Shown: positions 24,337-32,614 of the stretch, in pieces
How the letters are laid out: every line of letters begins with the position of its first letter
Position numbering within the stretch: the first letter of the stretch is position 1
Assembly (NCBI GenBank): GCA_021803215.1
Contig: JAJZLV010000075.1
Coordinates: 1 to 32,748 of the forward strand
From: Actinomycetes bacterium
GTDB lineage: Bacteria; Actinomycetota; Acidimicrobiia; Acidimicrobiales; Bog-793
Reading direction: 5' to 3'
Length of the DNA: 32,748 nt
The notes under the pieces: model-generated
Databases searched by the model: none
What the model was told of the DNA's origin: nothing
Seen by the model: only the letters and a program-made list of their open reading frames with translations
Program-made: the position numbers and the translations under genes

Positions 24337-25893
24337 TCAGGGGAAGTGGTCCGGCAGGTCGTTCTCGTAAAGGACGGCGTCGCCCGGTCCGAGATTCGCC
24401 CGGACCCAGTTGATCGCCTGGTCGAGCCGGTCGACCGTCGTGAGCTCGACATGGCCGGCGGCTCCGCTCAAAAGAGCCGCCCGGTTCGTGCGGCCGACTA
24501 CGAAGAGCCGGTCCACCACCCGGGCGGCCTCGGCGGCAAATGCCTCGTTCTCCTGCGCCTGTTCTGGGCCGAGCTCCACCATGCCCGGAGTGACCAGCAC
24601 CCGTCGCCCGCTCGACGAGACCTCCGGATCTTCCGCCAGCCGGCAAAGCGCCAGACGCGCCCCGGTCGGATTGGAGTTGAAGGTGTCGTCGTAGACGATG
24701 TAGCCGCCCTCTGCCCGGTAGCGCTGCAGACGGTTGGCCGGCAGCGGCAGGCTGGCGAGCCGTGTGAGGACCTCGGGAGCCGGCACGCCGAGCTCGAGGG
24801 CGACAGCCGCTGCGCAGGCCGCGTTCGAGGGGGCGGTCGGGCGCTCGGCCGGCCCGACGCTCACCAGACCGACTTTCTCGCCGGAGACGAAGAGCGAGAG
24901 CCCATCGCTGCTCGGCACCACCGCGACGTCGGCCGCCGGGTCCCGGCCGGAGGCGAGGAGGACCTTCTTCCCGCCCTGGGAGGCGAGCTCGGTCCCGAAG
25001 CGGGCGAGCCGCTCGTCGTCGTTGTTGAGCACTACGACCCGGGCGGTCTCGGTGATCTCCGACTTCGCCTTCAAGGTGTTGTCGAGGGTCTTGAAGCGCT
25101 CAAGGTGAGCCGGCCCGATGGCCGTCATCACCGATATCTCAGGACGCATCCACGAGCACATCTCGGCGATCTCGCCCGGTCCGTAGGTGCCCATCTCGGC
25201 CACCAGCACCTCGGTGGCAGACCCGAGGTGCTCGTTCACCGTTCGGGCGAGCCCGGCCCGGTTGTTGAAGGACCGCGGGCTCGGAAGGGTCGTCTTGTAG
25301 CTGCCGATCAAGTGGGCGATGTAGCCCTTCACCGTTGTCTTCCCGTAGGAGCCGGTCACTGCCACAACCATGGGCCGGACTCTCTCGAGGCGGCTGCGGG
25401 CCTGTTCGACGAAGCGGCGGGCCAGTCTCTCCTCGAAGGGCCTTGTCGCAACGAGGCCGCCGTCGACGAAGAGGGCCGTCAGCATCGCCTCGAGCCCAAG
25501 AGCCACAACGGCTCCGCCGAGTCCATCCCCGAGAGCGCCGGCCAGGCCCCCCAGGGCCTCTAGGAGAACCGTGACGCCTGCCACGGTCGTAAGGCGCCTC
25601 GTCCAGCTGAGATGCCCCGTGCGGCCCCGCAGGCCGAGGCGGCGCGGTGCGATGATGGCGATCAGACCCGGGACGAGGGCAGCGGCCGGGAAGCCGGCCG
25701 CCGCAGCCGCGCCGGCCAGCCCGAGAAGGAACAAGCCGGCGTTCTCCCACTCTCCTGCCCACCAGCGACGGGCGAAGTTCGAGGTCTCGCCTGCGAGGTA
25801 ATGCTCGCGTTGAGCCACCCGCAAGAAGCGGAGGTCGCCGCAGGCCGTTCCGGCGGCAGCGGCCGCGAGGGCGGCGGCGTCGAGAAGGGTCAT
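24337..25893 (-). CDS. Membrane-anchored MurF-like Mur ligase
   Basis: A 518-aa protein. Residues 1-150 hold about four hydrophobic helices (near 1-18, 52-82, 103-120 and 125-147) in place of the substrate-binding Mur_ligase N-domain of MurF. From about 170 it is a Mur ligase: P-loop TGSYGKTTVK (180-189), FNNRAGLARTVNEHLG, MGTYGPGEI, the AKSEI lysine segment (276-280), VLNNDDERL and the C-domain DDTFNSNPTGARLAL. Soluble MurF adds D-Ala-D-Ala to UDP-MurNAc-tripeptide. A membrane-bound form next to a Ddl suggests ligation to a lipid-linked substrate, which is inference. ATG 25893 starts 11 nt after the hydrolase stop. A dedicated housekeeping murF probably exists elsewhere in the genome. Confidence 0.82.
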   Translation of the reverse strand: MTLLDAAALAAAAAGTACGDLRFLRVAQREHYLAGETSNFARRWWAGEWENAGLFLLGLAGAAAAAGFPAAALVPGLIAIIAPRRLGLRGRTGHLSWTRRLTTVAGVTVLLEALGGLAGALGDGLGGAVVALGLEAMLTALFVDGGLVATRPFEERLARRFVEQARSRLERVRPMVVAVTGSYGKTTVKGYIAHLIGSYKTTLPSPRSFNNRAGLARTVNEHLGSATEVLVAEMGTYGPGEIAEMCSWMRPEISVMTAIGPAHLERFKTLDNTLKAKSEITETARVVVLNNDDERLARFGTELASQGGKKVLLASGRDPAADVAVVPSSDGLSLFVSGEKVGLVSVGPAERPTAPSNAACAAAVALELGVPAPEVLTRLASLPLPANRLQRYRAEGGYIVYDDTFNSNPTGARLALCRLAEDPEVSSSGRRVLVTPGMVELGPEQAQENEAFAAEAARVVDRLFVVGRTNRAALLSGAAGHVELTTVDRLDQAINWVRANLGPGDAVLYENDLPDHFP

Positions 25894-25904
25894 CCGCCCG
25901 CTAC

Positions 25905-26720
25905 TTACCCGAGGAGGCGGTCGATCCCCGCCCGCAGCTCGCCTGGGATGAGAAACGGGGTCAGATGGCCGACTCCGGACCTGACCACCAGGTTCACAGG
26001 ACCTCTGAGGCAAGAGGCGATCTGTTCGGCCACCCGCGGCGGGGCAGCGGTGTCGAGCTCGCCCCAGACGAGCTCGACGGGACAGCTGATCGAGCGCAGT
26101 GCCTCGCGATAGCCTCCCTCCCGCTCCTCTCTCAGGGCCTGCACGAGGACGCCCCGCATCCGCTCGCTGGCAGTCCGGTAGTCCTCCGACCCGTATTGCC
26201 GGCGGAGCGCCTCGAGGCGCTCTTGGCCGACGATCCCGCTTCTCGCCAGGCGCCGCGCCATGCGGAGCCTTAGCGGAGGCTTGCTCCGGCCGGGGTTGGC
26301 CGGAAACAACGGGGTTCCAGTGAGCAGGACCCCGCCTACCCGCTGCTGCTCCAGGGCGGCCAGCTTCACTGCCACCCTTCCCCCGAAGGAGTGACCGAGG
26401 ACGACCACCGGTGCCTCCATCTCAGAGAGGATCCGGCCGACCTCCTCGGCGTATCGATCCGAGCCCCAAGGGCCGTCGGGCTCCGGTGCAGAGCCGAAAC
26501 CTGGAAGATCGAGCGCGATCGAGTCGAGCGGCCGTCCTGGAAGCTCGGCGTCATCCGCCAAACGAGCAAGTCGCCCGCCGGGAGCGGCGACGGGCTCGCC
26601 GGTGAGAGTGGCGACGAAGTCGCTGTGGTCACGGCGCCAGCCGTGTAGGGCCAGCACCCGCGGAGAGCCCGAGCCGTAGACCTGCCCGAAGAGGCGGCCG
26701 CCGGCGAAGGAGGTCAGCAC
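25905..26720 (-). CDS. Alpha/beta hydrolase
   Basis: A 271-aa alpha/beta-hydrolase fold protein. The oxyanion region is ALHGWRRDHSDF, the nucleophile elbow GHSFGG (Ser), the acid Asp in WGELDTAAP and the catalytic His in GVGHLTPF. GTG 26720 is preferred over GTG 26729 because a TAGGGT hexamer ends 7 nt before it. It is the first gene of the Mur ligase / Ddl / PH operon, so its ester or amide substrate may be a cell-envelope compound. No signal peptide is seen, so it should act in the cytosol. Confidence 0.87.
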   Translation of the reverse strand: MLTSFAGGRLFGQVYGSGSPRVLALHGWRRDHSDFVATLTGEPVAAPGGRLARLADDAELPGRPLDSIALDLPGFGSAPEPDGPWGSDRYAEEVGRILSEMEAPVVVLGHSFGGRVAVKLAALEQQRVGGVLLTGTPLFPANPGRSKPPLRLRMARRLARSGIVGQERLEALRRQYGSEDYRTASERMRGVLVQALREEREGGYREALRSISCPVELVWGELDTAAPPRVAEQIASCLRGPVNLVVRSGVGHLTPFLIPGELRAGIDRLLG

Positions 26721-26727
26721 GGCGAGC

Positions 26728-26733
26728 ACCCTA
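26728..26733 (-). promoter_or_regulatory. -10 hexamer of leaderless hydrolase-Mur operon promoter
   Basis: TAGGGT on the minus strand, 7 nt before GTG 26720. It overlaps the alternative GTG 26729, which argues for the shorter protein. Confidence 0.45.
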
Positions 26734-26784
26734 GCTGTCTCGCCCCAGCTCGAGGAGCCTTCGGGGAGTTCGACACCTCGGCTG

Positions 26785-26790
26785 TACGGT
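26785..26790 (+). promoter_or_regulatory. -10 hexamer of leaderless helicase promoter
   Basis: TACGGT, 7 nt before GTG 26798. It overlaps the upstream GTG 26789, so 26798 is the likelier start if the promoter is real. Confidence 0.4.
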
Positions 26791-26797
26791 GAAGGAG

Positions 26798-28651
26798 GTG
26801 GAAGAGGGACCTCGGGCAGCTAAGCGGCGGCAGGCGAAGGCTCCGACCCCTGATGACATGCTGGCCGGCTGCGACGAAGAGCAGGCTGAAGCGATCACCT
26901 CGGCTGCCAGCCCGCTCTGCATCCTCGCTGGAGCAGGGGCCGGCAAGACACGCGTCCTCACCCGCCGGATCGCCTGGCGAGTGCTCGACGGCTCGGCCCT
27001 CGAGCCTCACGTTCTCACGCTCACATTCACCCGCAAGGCGGCCGGAGAGCTGAAGAGCCGCCTGGCGAGCCTGCGGCTGGGAGAGGCCGTCACAGCAGGC
27101 ACCTTTCATGCCATCGCGCTCGCCGAGCTGCGGCGGCTGGCAGCTGAGCGCCGCCGCCCCGCTCCCGTTGTCCTCGCGTCGAAGGCTCGCCTCATCGGCG
27201 AGGTCCTAGACGGTCTCGGAAGGACCGGCCAGCTCCCGAAGCGTCAGGGGGCTCGCAGTCCCGCCTATTCGGCCTCTCGCTCCGTCCACGACATCGCCGG
27301 CGAGATCGAGTGGGCGAAGGCCTGGCTCGTGAGCCCGCCCGAATACGAGCGGCGGGCGGCCGCAGCCGGCCGGACCTGCTCGATACCGCCGGCCATGGTG
27401 GGCGAGGTCTACCGGGCCTACGAGATCGAGCGGCGCAAGCGCCGCCTGGTCGACTTCGAGGACCTGCTCACACTCTGCGCGGCGGAGCTGGCAGAAGATC
27501 AGTCCTACGCGGCCTCGGCCCGCTGGCGCTTCCGCCACGTCTTCGTCGACGAGTACCAGGACGTCAACTCCGCCCAGCTCGCCTTGTTGCGGCAGTGGTG
27601 CGGCGAGGAACCCGACCTCTGCGTCGTCGGCGACCCGGATCAGGCGATCTACGGTTGGAACGGCTCCGACCCTCGAGCCATCCTTCGCTTCCCGCAGGAC
27701 TTCGCCGGGGCGAGCGTGCTACGACTCCGGGCCAACTACCGCTCGACTACCGAGATCCTGACCGTAGCCTCGGCCGTCCTTGACCGGCAGGAGGTCCCGC
27801 GGGTGAAGGGCCCGGCCCCGGAGGGTCCGATCCCGACGCTTCGCAGCTACGAGAACGATGCCGCCGAGGCCTCGTCGGTCGCGGAGCTGGCCCGCCTCTC
27901 GCACCGGCCAGGCCGCTCCTGGTCCCAGATAGCCGTCCTCGCTCGCACCAACGCCCAGCTGTCTTCCTTTCGCCGCGCCTTTGAGGTCAAGCAGATCCCT
28001 TATCGGGCTCTCGGCGACCACCTCTTCTTGCGCAGGGGCGCTGTCGCCACCGCTCTCACCGAGCTGTCGAGGGCCCCGAACGCCACCGTCCTGTCCGCCC
28101 TGGCGGCCGATCTACGGAGCGAGGCGGACGCCTCGCCCGACGAGGAGGGGGAGACTCAGGGCCAAGACGGTGACGGGTTGGCCGAGCTGGCCGAGCTGGT
28201 GGAGGACTACCTGCGGACAGACGTCGTCGCAACCGGCGCCGGCTTCCGCAGCTACCTAGAGACGACCATCCGAGCTGGAGACGCCAGGGATGGCGCCGAC
28301 GCCGTCGACCTGGTCACCTTTCACCGGGCAAAGGGTCTCGAATGGCAGGTCGTCTTCGTTACGGGGCTCGAGGACGGTCTCGTCCCGATAGCCCATGCCC
28401 GCGACGAGGCGAGCCTCGCCGAGGAGCGGCGCCTCTTGTACGTCGCATGTACCCGAGCGGAAGAGGAGCTCCATTGCTCGTGGTCGAAGGAGCGCTCCTT
28501 CTCGCCCGGCCAGATCTCTTCCCGCCAGCCCTCGCCCTACCTGGACGCCCTCGAGGTCGCCCGCCAGCGCCTCACGACGCTGCAGGGTCGCTCGTCTGCA
28601 GTCGCTCGGGCCGCCCTCGAGGCGAGCCGGCGGGCGCTCGCCTCCGGTTAG
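26798..28651 (+). CDS. UvrD/PcrA-type superfamily 1 DNA helicase
   Basis: A 617-aa SF1A helicase (620 aa if GTG 26789 is used). Motifs in order are Q-motif region CDEEQAEAI, Walker A AGAGAGKT (44-51), Ia TLTFTRKAAGEL, II VDEYQDVN, III GDPDQAIYGWNG, IV RANYRST, V VTFHRAKGLEWQVVFV and VI RRLLYVACTRAEEEL. It unwinds DNA 3' to 5' with ATP. The size and the C-terminal region recall mycobacterial UvrD2, but the cysteine linker and HRDC domain are missing. An acidic insert (DASPDEEGETQGQDGDG) lies before motif V. It stands alone, divergent from the hydrolase operon, and could serve repair or replication restart. Confidence 0.93.
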   Translation: MEEGPRAAKRRQAKAPTPDDMLAGCDEEQAEAITSAASPLCILAGAGAGKTRVLTRRIAWRVLDGSALEPHVLTLTFTRKAAGELKSRLASLRLGEAVTAGTFHAIALAELRRLAAERRRPAPVVLASKARLIGEVLDGLGRTGQLPKRQGARSPAYSASRSVHDIAGEIEWAKAWLVSPPEYERRAAAAGRTCSIPPAMVGEVYRAYEIERRKRRLVDFEDLLTLCAAELAEDQSYAASARWRFRHVFVDEYQDVNSAQLALLRQWCGEEPDLCVVGDPDQAIYGWNGSDPRAILRFPQDFAGASVLRLRANYRSTTEILTVASAVLDRQEVPRVKGPAPEGPIPTLRSYENDAAEASSVAELARLSHRPGRSWSQIAVLARTNAQLSSFRRAFEVKQIPYRALGDHLFLRRGAVATALTELSRAPNATVLSALAADLRSEADASPDEEGETQGQDGDGLAELAELVEDYLRTDVVATGAGFRSYLETTIRAGDARDGADAVDLVTFHRAKGLEWQVVFVTGLEDGLVPIAHARDEASLAEERRLLYVACTRAEEELHCSWSKERSFSPGQISSRQPSPYLDALEVARQRLTTLQGRSSAVARAALEASRRALASG

Positions 28652-28745
28652 CTCGGGGCAAGAGAGCTCCCGATAGCCTCGGAGAAGCGTCCTCGCCGCG
28701 ACAGCTCCGCTCCCGCATTGGCCTCGGGCGGAGAAGGGCTCACGG

Positions 28746-28751
28746 TAGCGT
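28746..28751 (+). promoter_or_regulatory. -10 hexamer upstream of the hendecad-repeat gene
   Basis: TAGCGT, about 33 nt before ATG 28779. A transcript beginning near 28758 would carry the GGAGGAAGGGG SD, so this gene is probably led by an SD rather than leaderless. Confidence 0.35.
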
Positions 28752-28778
28752 TTGTTCTCAGTGGAGGAAGGGGTGCGC

Positions 28779-29270
28779 ATGCCGAAGGAGGCGGACACGA
28801 GGCCGGCGGAGCTCGAGGCGCGCAACCAATACCTCGCGACGGTCGACGATGCCTGGGAGATCTACCGGGACGCGGTGGAGCGGGCTTGGGAGACCTACGA
28901 GGCTGGCCTGGCCGAGCCTCGTCGGGCCTACGAAGAGGCTCAAGACGCTGCCCAAGATGCCCACGGGAAGGCCATCGACGCCGCCTGGGCCGAATACAAG
29001 CACGCAGTGGCCAACGCCCCCTCTACCATGCGCCGTGACGTGGTCGCCCAGGCGCGGGCGGTCTACAACGAGGCTGCCTCCCAGATCCGCAAGGAGTACA
29101 ACGAGTCGCTCGCCATAGCGAGAGAGGACTACCTTCGCGCCGTCTCAGACGCCCGCCGCGCCTACCAGGAGGCCGTCGACCAGCAGCTAGAGGCCCACCG
29201 TGAGGCCGTCCGGGCCGCCCTCACGAGCTACCTGAAGCTCGTCGACTCCGCCACCTTGCCCCCCTTCTGA
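28779..29270 (+). CDS. Hendecad-repeat helical protein of unknown function
   Basis: A 163-aa protein I do not recognise. It is almost entirely predicted helix with a strict 11-residue period. Tyr recurs at 18, 29, 40 and 51, His at 62, Tyr at 73 and Met at 84. After a one-residue shift Tyr recurs at 96, 107, 118 and 129, His at 140 and Tyr at 151. The consensus is Y-x2-A-V-x2-A-x3, often with Trp or Arg at the ninth position (Trp26, Trp37, Trp70). The 11-mer period favours a right-handed coiled coil or an amphipathic membrane-surface helix. No signal peptide, Cys or enzymatic motif is present. ATG 28779 is chosen for its GGAGGAAGGGG SD. The 127 bp before it hold a TAGCGT hexamer and nothing else I can name. 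Confidence 0.8.
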   Translation: MPKEADTRPAELEARNQYLATVDDAWEIYRDAVERAWETYEAGLAEPRRAYEEAQDAAQDAHGKAIDAAWAEYKHAVANAPSTMRRDVVAQARAVYNEAASQIRKEYNESLAIAREDYLRAVSDARRAYQEAVDQQLEAHREAVRAALTSYLKLVDSATLPPF

Positions 29271-29316
29271 CCTGTTCAGGGGCAACGAACCCTAAAGAGG
29301 CTTTCTAACTGGAACA

Positions 29317-29784
29317 ATGGCGGCCGTGCACATCTCGGCCAAGGTGGATTACGCCTGTCGGGCCCTATGCGCTCTGGCGGCCCATGAGGACAGCGCGCTC
29401 ACGGCAGAGGACCTGGCCCGGGAGCAGGAGCTGCCGGTCCGCTTCTTGAGGGCCATCCTCAACGAGCTGCGCCGGGTGGGCATCGTGAGCAGCCAACGGG
29501 GAAACGAAGGCGGCTACCGCCTCGGGCGCCCGGCCGATCAGATCACCCTCGGAGAAGTCTTTCGCAAGCTGGAAGGACCGCTCGCCGAGATCCGCAACGA
29601 ACGGCCCGAGGCGGCCAGCTACCTCGGGCCGGCCGAGCACCTGCAGGACGTCTGGGTGGCAGTGCGAGCGTCGCTCCGCCACGTCCTCGACGCGGTCACC
29701 GTCCAAGACGTGCTGAGCGGCAAGCTGCCAAAGTCGGTGGCGAACCTGCTCGAACATCCAGAGGCCTGGAACTCGCGGGTTTAG
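29317..29784 (+). CDS. Rrf2-family regulator without Fe-S cysteines (CymR-like)
   Basis: A 155-aa Rrf2 protein. The winged HTH spans 1-75: ISAKVDYACRALCALA, LAREQELPVRFLRAILNELRRVGIV and QRGNEGGYRLGRPADQITLGEV. The three cysteines that hold the cluster in IscR are absent (the loop reads RNERPEAASYLG); only Cys14 and Cys18 exist, in helix 1. Cluster-free Rrf2 proteins include CymR, the cysteine-metabolism repressor of Bacillus. This gene converges directly on metB-cbs, so control of sulfur amino acid genes is plausible. A TTC-N6-GAA dyad (29303-29314) ends 2 nt before the ATG and could be an operator. The stop abuts the metB stop. Confidence 0.88.
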   Translation: MAAVHISAKVDYACRALCALAAHEDSALTAEDLAREQELPVRFLRAILNELRRVGIVSSQRGNEGGYRLGRPADQITLGEVFRKLEGPLAEIRNERPEAASYLGPAEHLQDVWVAVRASLRHVLDAVTVQDVLSGKLPKSVANLLEHPEAWNSRV

Positions 29785-30930
29785 CTAACCCACCTTCTCG
29801 AGCGCCCGCTCGAGGTCGCCGAGGAGATCCTCGAGTGTCTCGACACCGACCGAGAGCCTGAGGAGCCCCGGATCGACCTCCAGGGCCGAACCGGCCACCG
29901 AGAGGTGCGTCATGCGGGCCGGGTGCTCTATGAGCGACTCGACGGCCCCGAGGGACTCCGCCAGGGTGAAAAGCTCCGTCGAGGCTGCCACCTCTAAAGC
30001 GGCCTCTTCTCCGCCACGCAGGATGAACGAGACCATCGCTCCGAACTGGCTCATCTGTGCCTTGGCGATGCCGTGGCCCGGATGCGAGTCGAGCCCCGGG
30101 TAGAGCACGGCTGCGACGGCGGAGTGCTCCGCGAGGAAGGTCGAGATGGCACTGGCGTTGGCGCACTGGCGGTCGAGTCGAACTGCGAGCGTCTTCAGAC
30201 CGCGAAGGACCATGTAGCAGTCGAAGGGCGAGGGGACCGCACCCGTGGCGTTCTGGAGGAAAGCGGTCCGTTCGGCCACTTCGGCATCACTCGTGGCGAC
30301 GAAGCCGCCGACCACGTCGGAATGCCCGCCCAGGTACTTCGTCATCGAGTGCACCACCACATCCGCCCCGAGCGACAAGGGCCGCTGCAAGTAAGGGGTC
30401 GCGAAGGTGTTGTCGACGACGAGCCTCGCCGATGAGCGATGGGCCAGCTCGGCCAGAGCCGCGATGTCGGCGATCCGTAGATGTGGGTTGCTAGGGGTCT
30501 CCGACCAGATGAGACGGGTCCGCTGCCCGATAGCAGCCTCGACCGCGGACACGTCGCCCAGGTCGACCGGGGTGAACTCCAGCCCGTATCCGCCGTGCAC
30601 CCGGGCGATCAGGCGGTAGGTGCCGCCGTAGGCGTCGTTCGGGATGACTACGTGATCGCCGGGTCGGCAAAAGCGCAGTACGGCATCCTCGGCCGCCAGC
30701 CCGCTCGCGAAGGCAAAGCCGGCGGGGGCGCCCTCGAGGGTGGAAACCACCTTCTCGAGCACAGCCCTCGTCGGGTTCCCGCTTCGGCTGTACTCGAAGC
30801 CCTTGTGCTCGCCCACCTTCTGCTGGGCATAGGTGGTGGCGAGGTGGATGGGAGGAACCACCGAGCCCGTCAGCTCGTCCGGCTCCTGTCCGGCATGGAC
30901 GAGGAGGGTCTCGAAGCCGTGCTCAGTCAT
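29785..30930 (-). CDS. metB: Cystathionine gamma-synthase/gamma-lyase
   Basis: A 381-aa Cys/Met-metabolism PLP enzyme. Lys198 in HSMTKYLGGHSD is the PLP lysine; YSRSGNPTR (47-55) and the VDNTFATPYLQRPL segment are diagnostic. The family either makes cystathionine from O-acyl-homoserine (MetB) or splits it to cysteine (gamma-lyase, MccB). Sequence alone does not separate the two, and pairing with a cystathionine beta-synthase favours lyase activity in reverse transsulfuration. The ATG start overlaps the end of cbs by 8 nt, so the two are translationally coupled. Confidence 0.93.
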   Translation of the reverse strand: MTEHGFETLLVHAGQEPDELTGSVVPPIHLATTYAQQKVGEHKGFEYSRSGNPTRAVLEKVVSTLEGAPAGFAFASGLAAEDAVLRFCRPGDHVVIPNDAYGGTYRLIARVHGGYGLEFTPVDLGDVSAVEAAIGQRTRLIWSETPSNPHLRIADIAALAELAHRSSARLVVDNTFATPYLQRPLSLGADVVVHSMTKYLGGHSDVVGGFVATSDAEVAERTAFLQNATGAVPSPFDCYMVLRGLKTLAVRLDRQCANASAISTFLAEHSAVAAVLYPGLDSHPGHGIAKAQMSQFGAMVSFILRGGEEAALEVAASTELFTLAESLGAVESLIEHPARMTHLSVAGSALEVDPGLLRLSVGVETLEDLLGDLERALEKVG

Positions 30931-32614
30931 GCAGGCTCACCTCCAGGCTCTCGCCCGTCGCCAGAGACGCGAGGAAGGCAAGGGCGTCGCTCCTCGTCAC
31001 GACCCCGACTGGATGGCCGTGGTCGATGACCACGACGGCCGTCGCCTCCTCGAGGCGGCGCACGACCACCTCCACAGCCTCGCCGCTCCCGACGGTCGGA
31101 AGCGGCGGGCCCATGACCTGTCTCACCGGCTTGTCGAGGATGTCTCCCTCGGCAAAGGCGCGGTGCATGAGGTCCCGCTCGTGGACCGCGCCGACTACCT
31201 CTGCCTCCACGAGGGGCGGCTCGGCCTGAACGACGGCGAGCTGAGAGACGCCGTACTCAGCCATGATCTCAATGGCCTGCCGAGCTGTCTCATTGGGGTG
31301 GACATGGATCAGCTCGGGAAGTGAGCCACCCTTCTTCTCGAGCAGGTCGCCGATGGTGCGGCCTCGCGAGCGCAAGAAGCCGTGGTCAGCCATCCACTCG
31401 TCGTTGTAGAGCTTGGAGAGATAACCCCGCCCCGAGTCGGGCACCAAAGTGACCACGACGTCGTCTGGGCCCAGCTCAGCTTGCAGCTGGAGGCCGGCCC
31501 AGATGGCCGTGCCGGCTGAGCCTCCGACCAGGAGACCCTCCTCCACGCTCACCCGCCGGGCGGTGTTGAACGAGTCGCCGTCGCTCACCATGACGACGCG
31601 GTCGACGACGTTCGGGTCGTAGGTGGTCGGCCAGAAGTCCTCACCGATCCCCTCCACCAGGTAGGGCCGGCCAGAGCCCCCCGAGTAGACCGAGCCCTCC
31701 GGGTCCGCCCCGATGATCTGGATCTCGGGGTTCTGGCTCTTCAGGTACTGCCCGATCCCAGAGATGGTCCCGCCCGTCCCGATGCCGGCTACGAAGTGCG
31801 TGACCCGCCCCGCGGTCTGACGCCAGATTTCCGGTCCCGTCGTTGCTACGTGGGCTGCCGGGTTGGCCGGGTTGGCGTACTGGTTGGGGTGGTAGGCGCC
31901 CGGGATCTCCCCGGCCAGCCGGGCGGTCACCGAGTAATAGGAGTCGGGGTGGTCCGGCGCGACGGCGCTCGGACAGACTACGACCTGGGCACCGTATGCC
32001 CGCAAGAGGGCAATCTTCTCAGGCGCCATCTTGTCCGGCATGACGAAGATGCACTTGTAGTGGCGACGGGCCGCCACGATGGCGAGGCCGACGCCGGTAT
32101 TGCCCGACGTGCCCTCGACGATGGTGCCGCCTGGCTTCAAGAGGCCCTCTCTCTCGGCGGCATCGATCATGGCAACAGCCGGCCGGTCCTTCACAGAGCC
32201 CCCGGCGTTCAGGAACTCGAGCTTGGCGAGGAGAGGACACGGCAGGTCACGTCCGACGCGGTCCAGCCGGAGAAGCGGGGTGTTGCCGACAAGCTCGAGG
32301 AGCGAGCCGGCGACCTCCATCTTCGGGCCGCGGTCTGTGAGCGGCAGCACCTCGACGCCGGCCAACTCGCGTCGCCCGTTCACATCGTCGTCGGTGTGGA
32401 GACGCACGGGTAGCCCTGAGCGGTGCAGCTGGGCCGCCACCCGCTCGGCTTTGCCGGTCTCGCCTATGACGAGGGCCCTTTTCGGCAGACGGGAACGGAG
32501 ATCGGCTAGGACGGGCGGGGGCACCTCGGGGCCCTCTACCTCGACCACCCGGTTGACCCGCGCCAGCAGGTACTCGGGAGCCTTCAGCTGGCCTGCGATC
32601 ACCAGTACCTCCAT
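30923..32614 (-). CDS. cbs: Cystathionine beta-synthase with extra N-terminal domain
   Basis: A 563-aa protein. The PLP beta-synthase core begins at MEVAGSLLELVGNTPLLRL (from residue 99), with the PLP lysine in NAGGSVKDRPA, the cofactor loop EGTSGNTG, GIGTGGTISG and VGGSAGTAIW. Two CBS domains follow (HVHPNETARQAIEIM and RQVMGPPLPTVGSGEAVE). The enzyme condenses serine (or O-acetylserine) with homocysteine to cystathionine. About 98 residues precede the core (EVLVIAGQLKAPEYLLARVNR, then KRALVIGETGKAERVAAQL), a small alpha/beta segment that ordinary CBS lacks. ATG 32614 has an AGGAT SD 9 nt upstream; the frame also stays open to GTG 32722. The internal ATG at 32320 would give a normal CBS but has no SD. 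It is coupled to metB. Confidence 0.9.
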   Translation of the reverse strand: MEVLVIAGQLKAPEYLLARVNRVVEVEGPEVPPPVLADLRSRLPKRALVIGETGKAERVAAQLHRSGLPVRLHTDDDVNGRRELAGVEVLPLTDRGPKMEVAGSLLELVGNTPLLRLDRVGRDLPCPLLAKLEFLNAGGSVKDRPAVAMIDAAEREGLLKPGGTIVEGTSGNTGVGLAIVAARRHYKCIFVMPDKMAPEKIALLRAYGAQVVVCPSAVAPDHPDSYYSVTARLAGEIPGAYHPNQYANPANPAAHVATTGPEIWRQTAGRVTHFVAGIGTGGTISGIGQYLKSQNPEIQIIGADPEGSVYSGGSGRPYLVEGIGEDFWPTTYDPNVVDRVVMVSDGDSFNTARRVSVEEGLLVGGSAGTAIWAGLQLQAELGPDDVVVTLVPDSGRGYLSKLYNDEWMADHGFLRSRGRTIGDLLEKKGGSLPELIHVHPNETARQAIEIMAEYGVSQLAVVQAEPPLVEAEVVGAVHERDLMHRAFAEGDILDKPVRQVMGPPLPTVGSGEAVEVVVRRLEEATAVVVIDHGHPVGVVTRSDALAFLASLATGESLEVSLHD

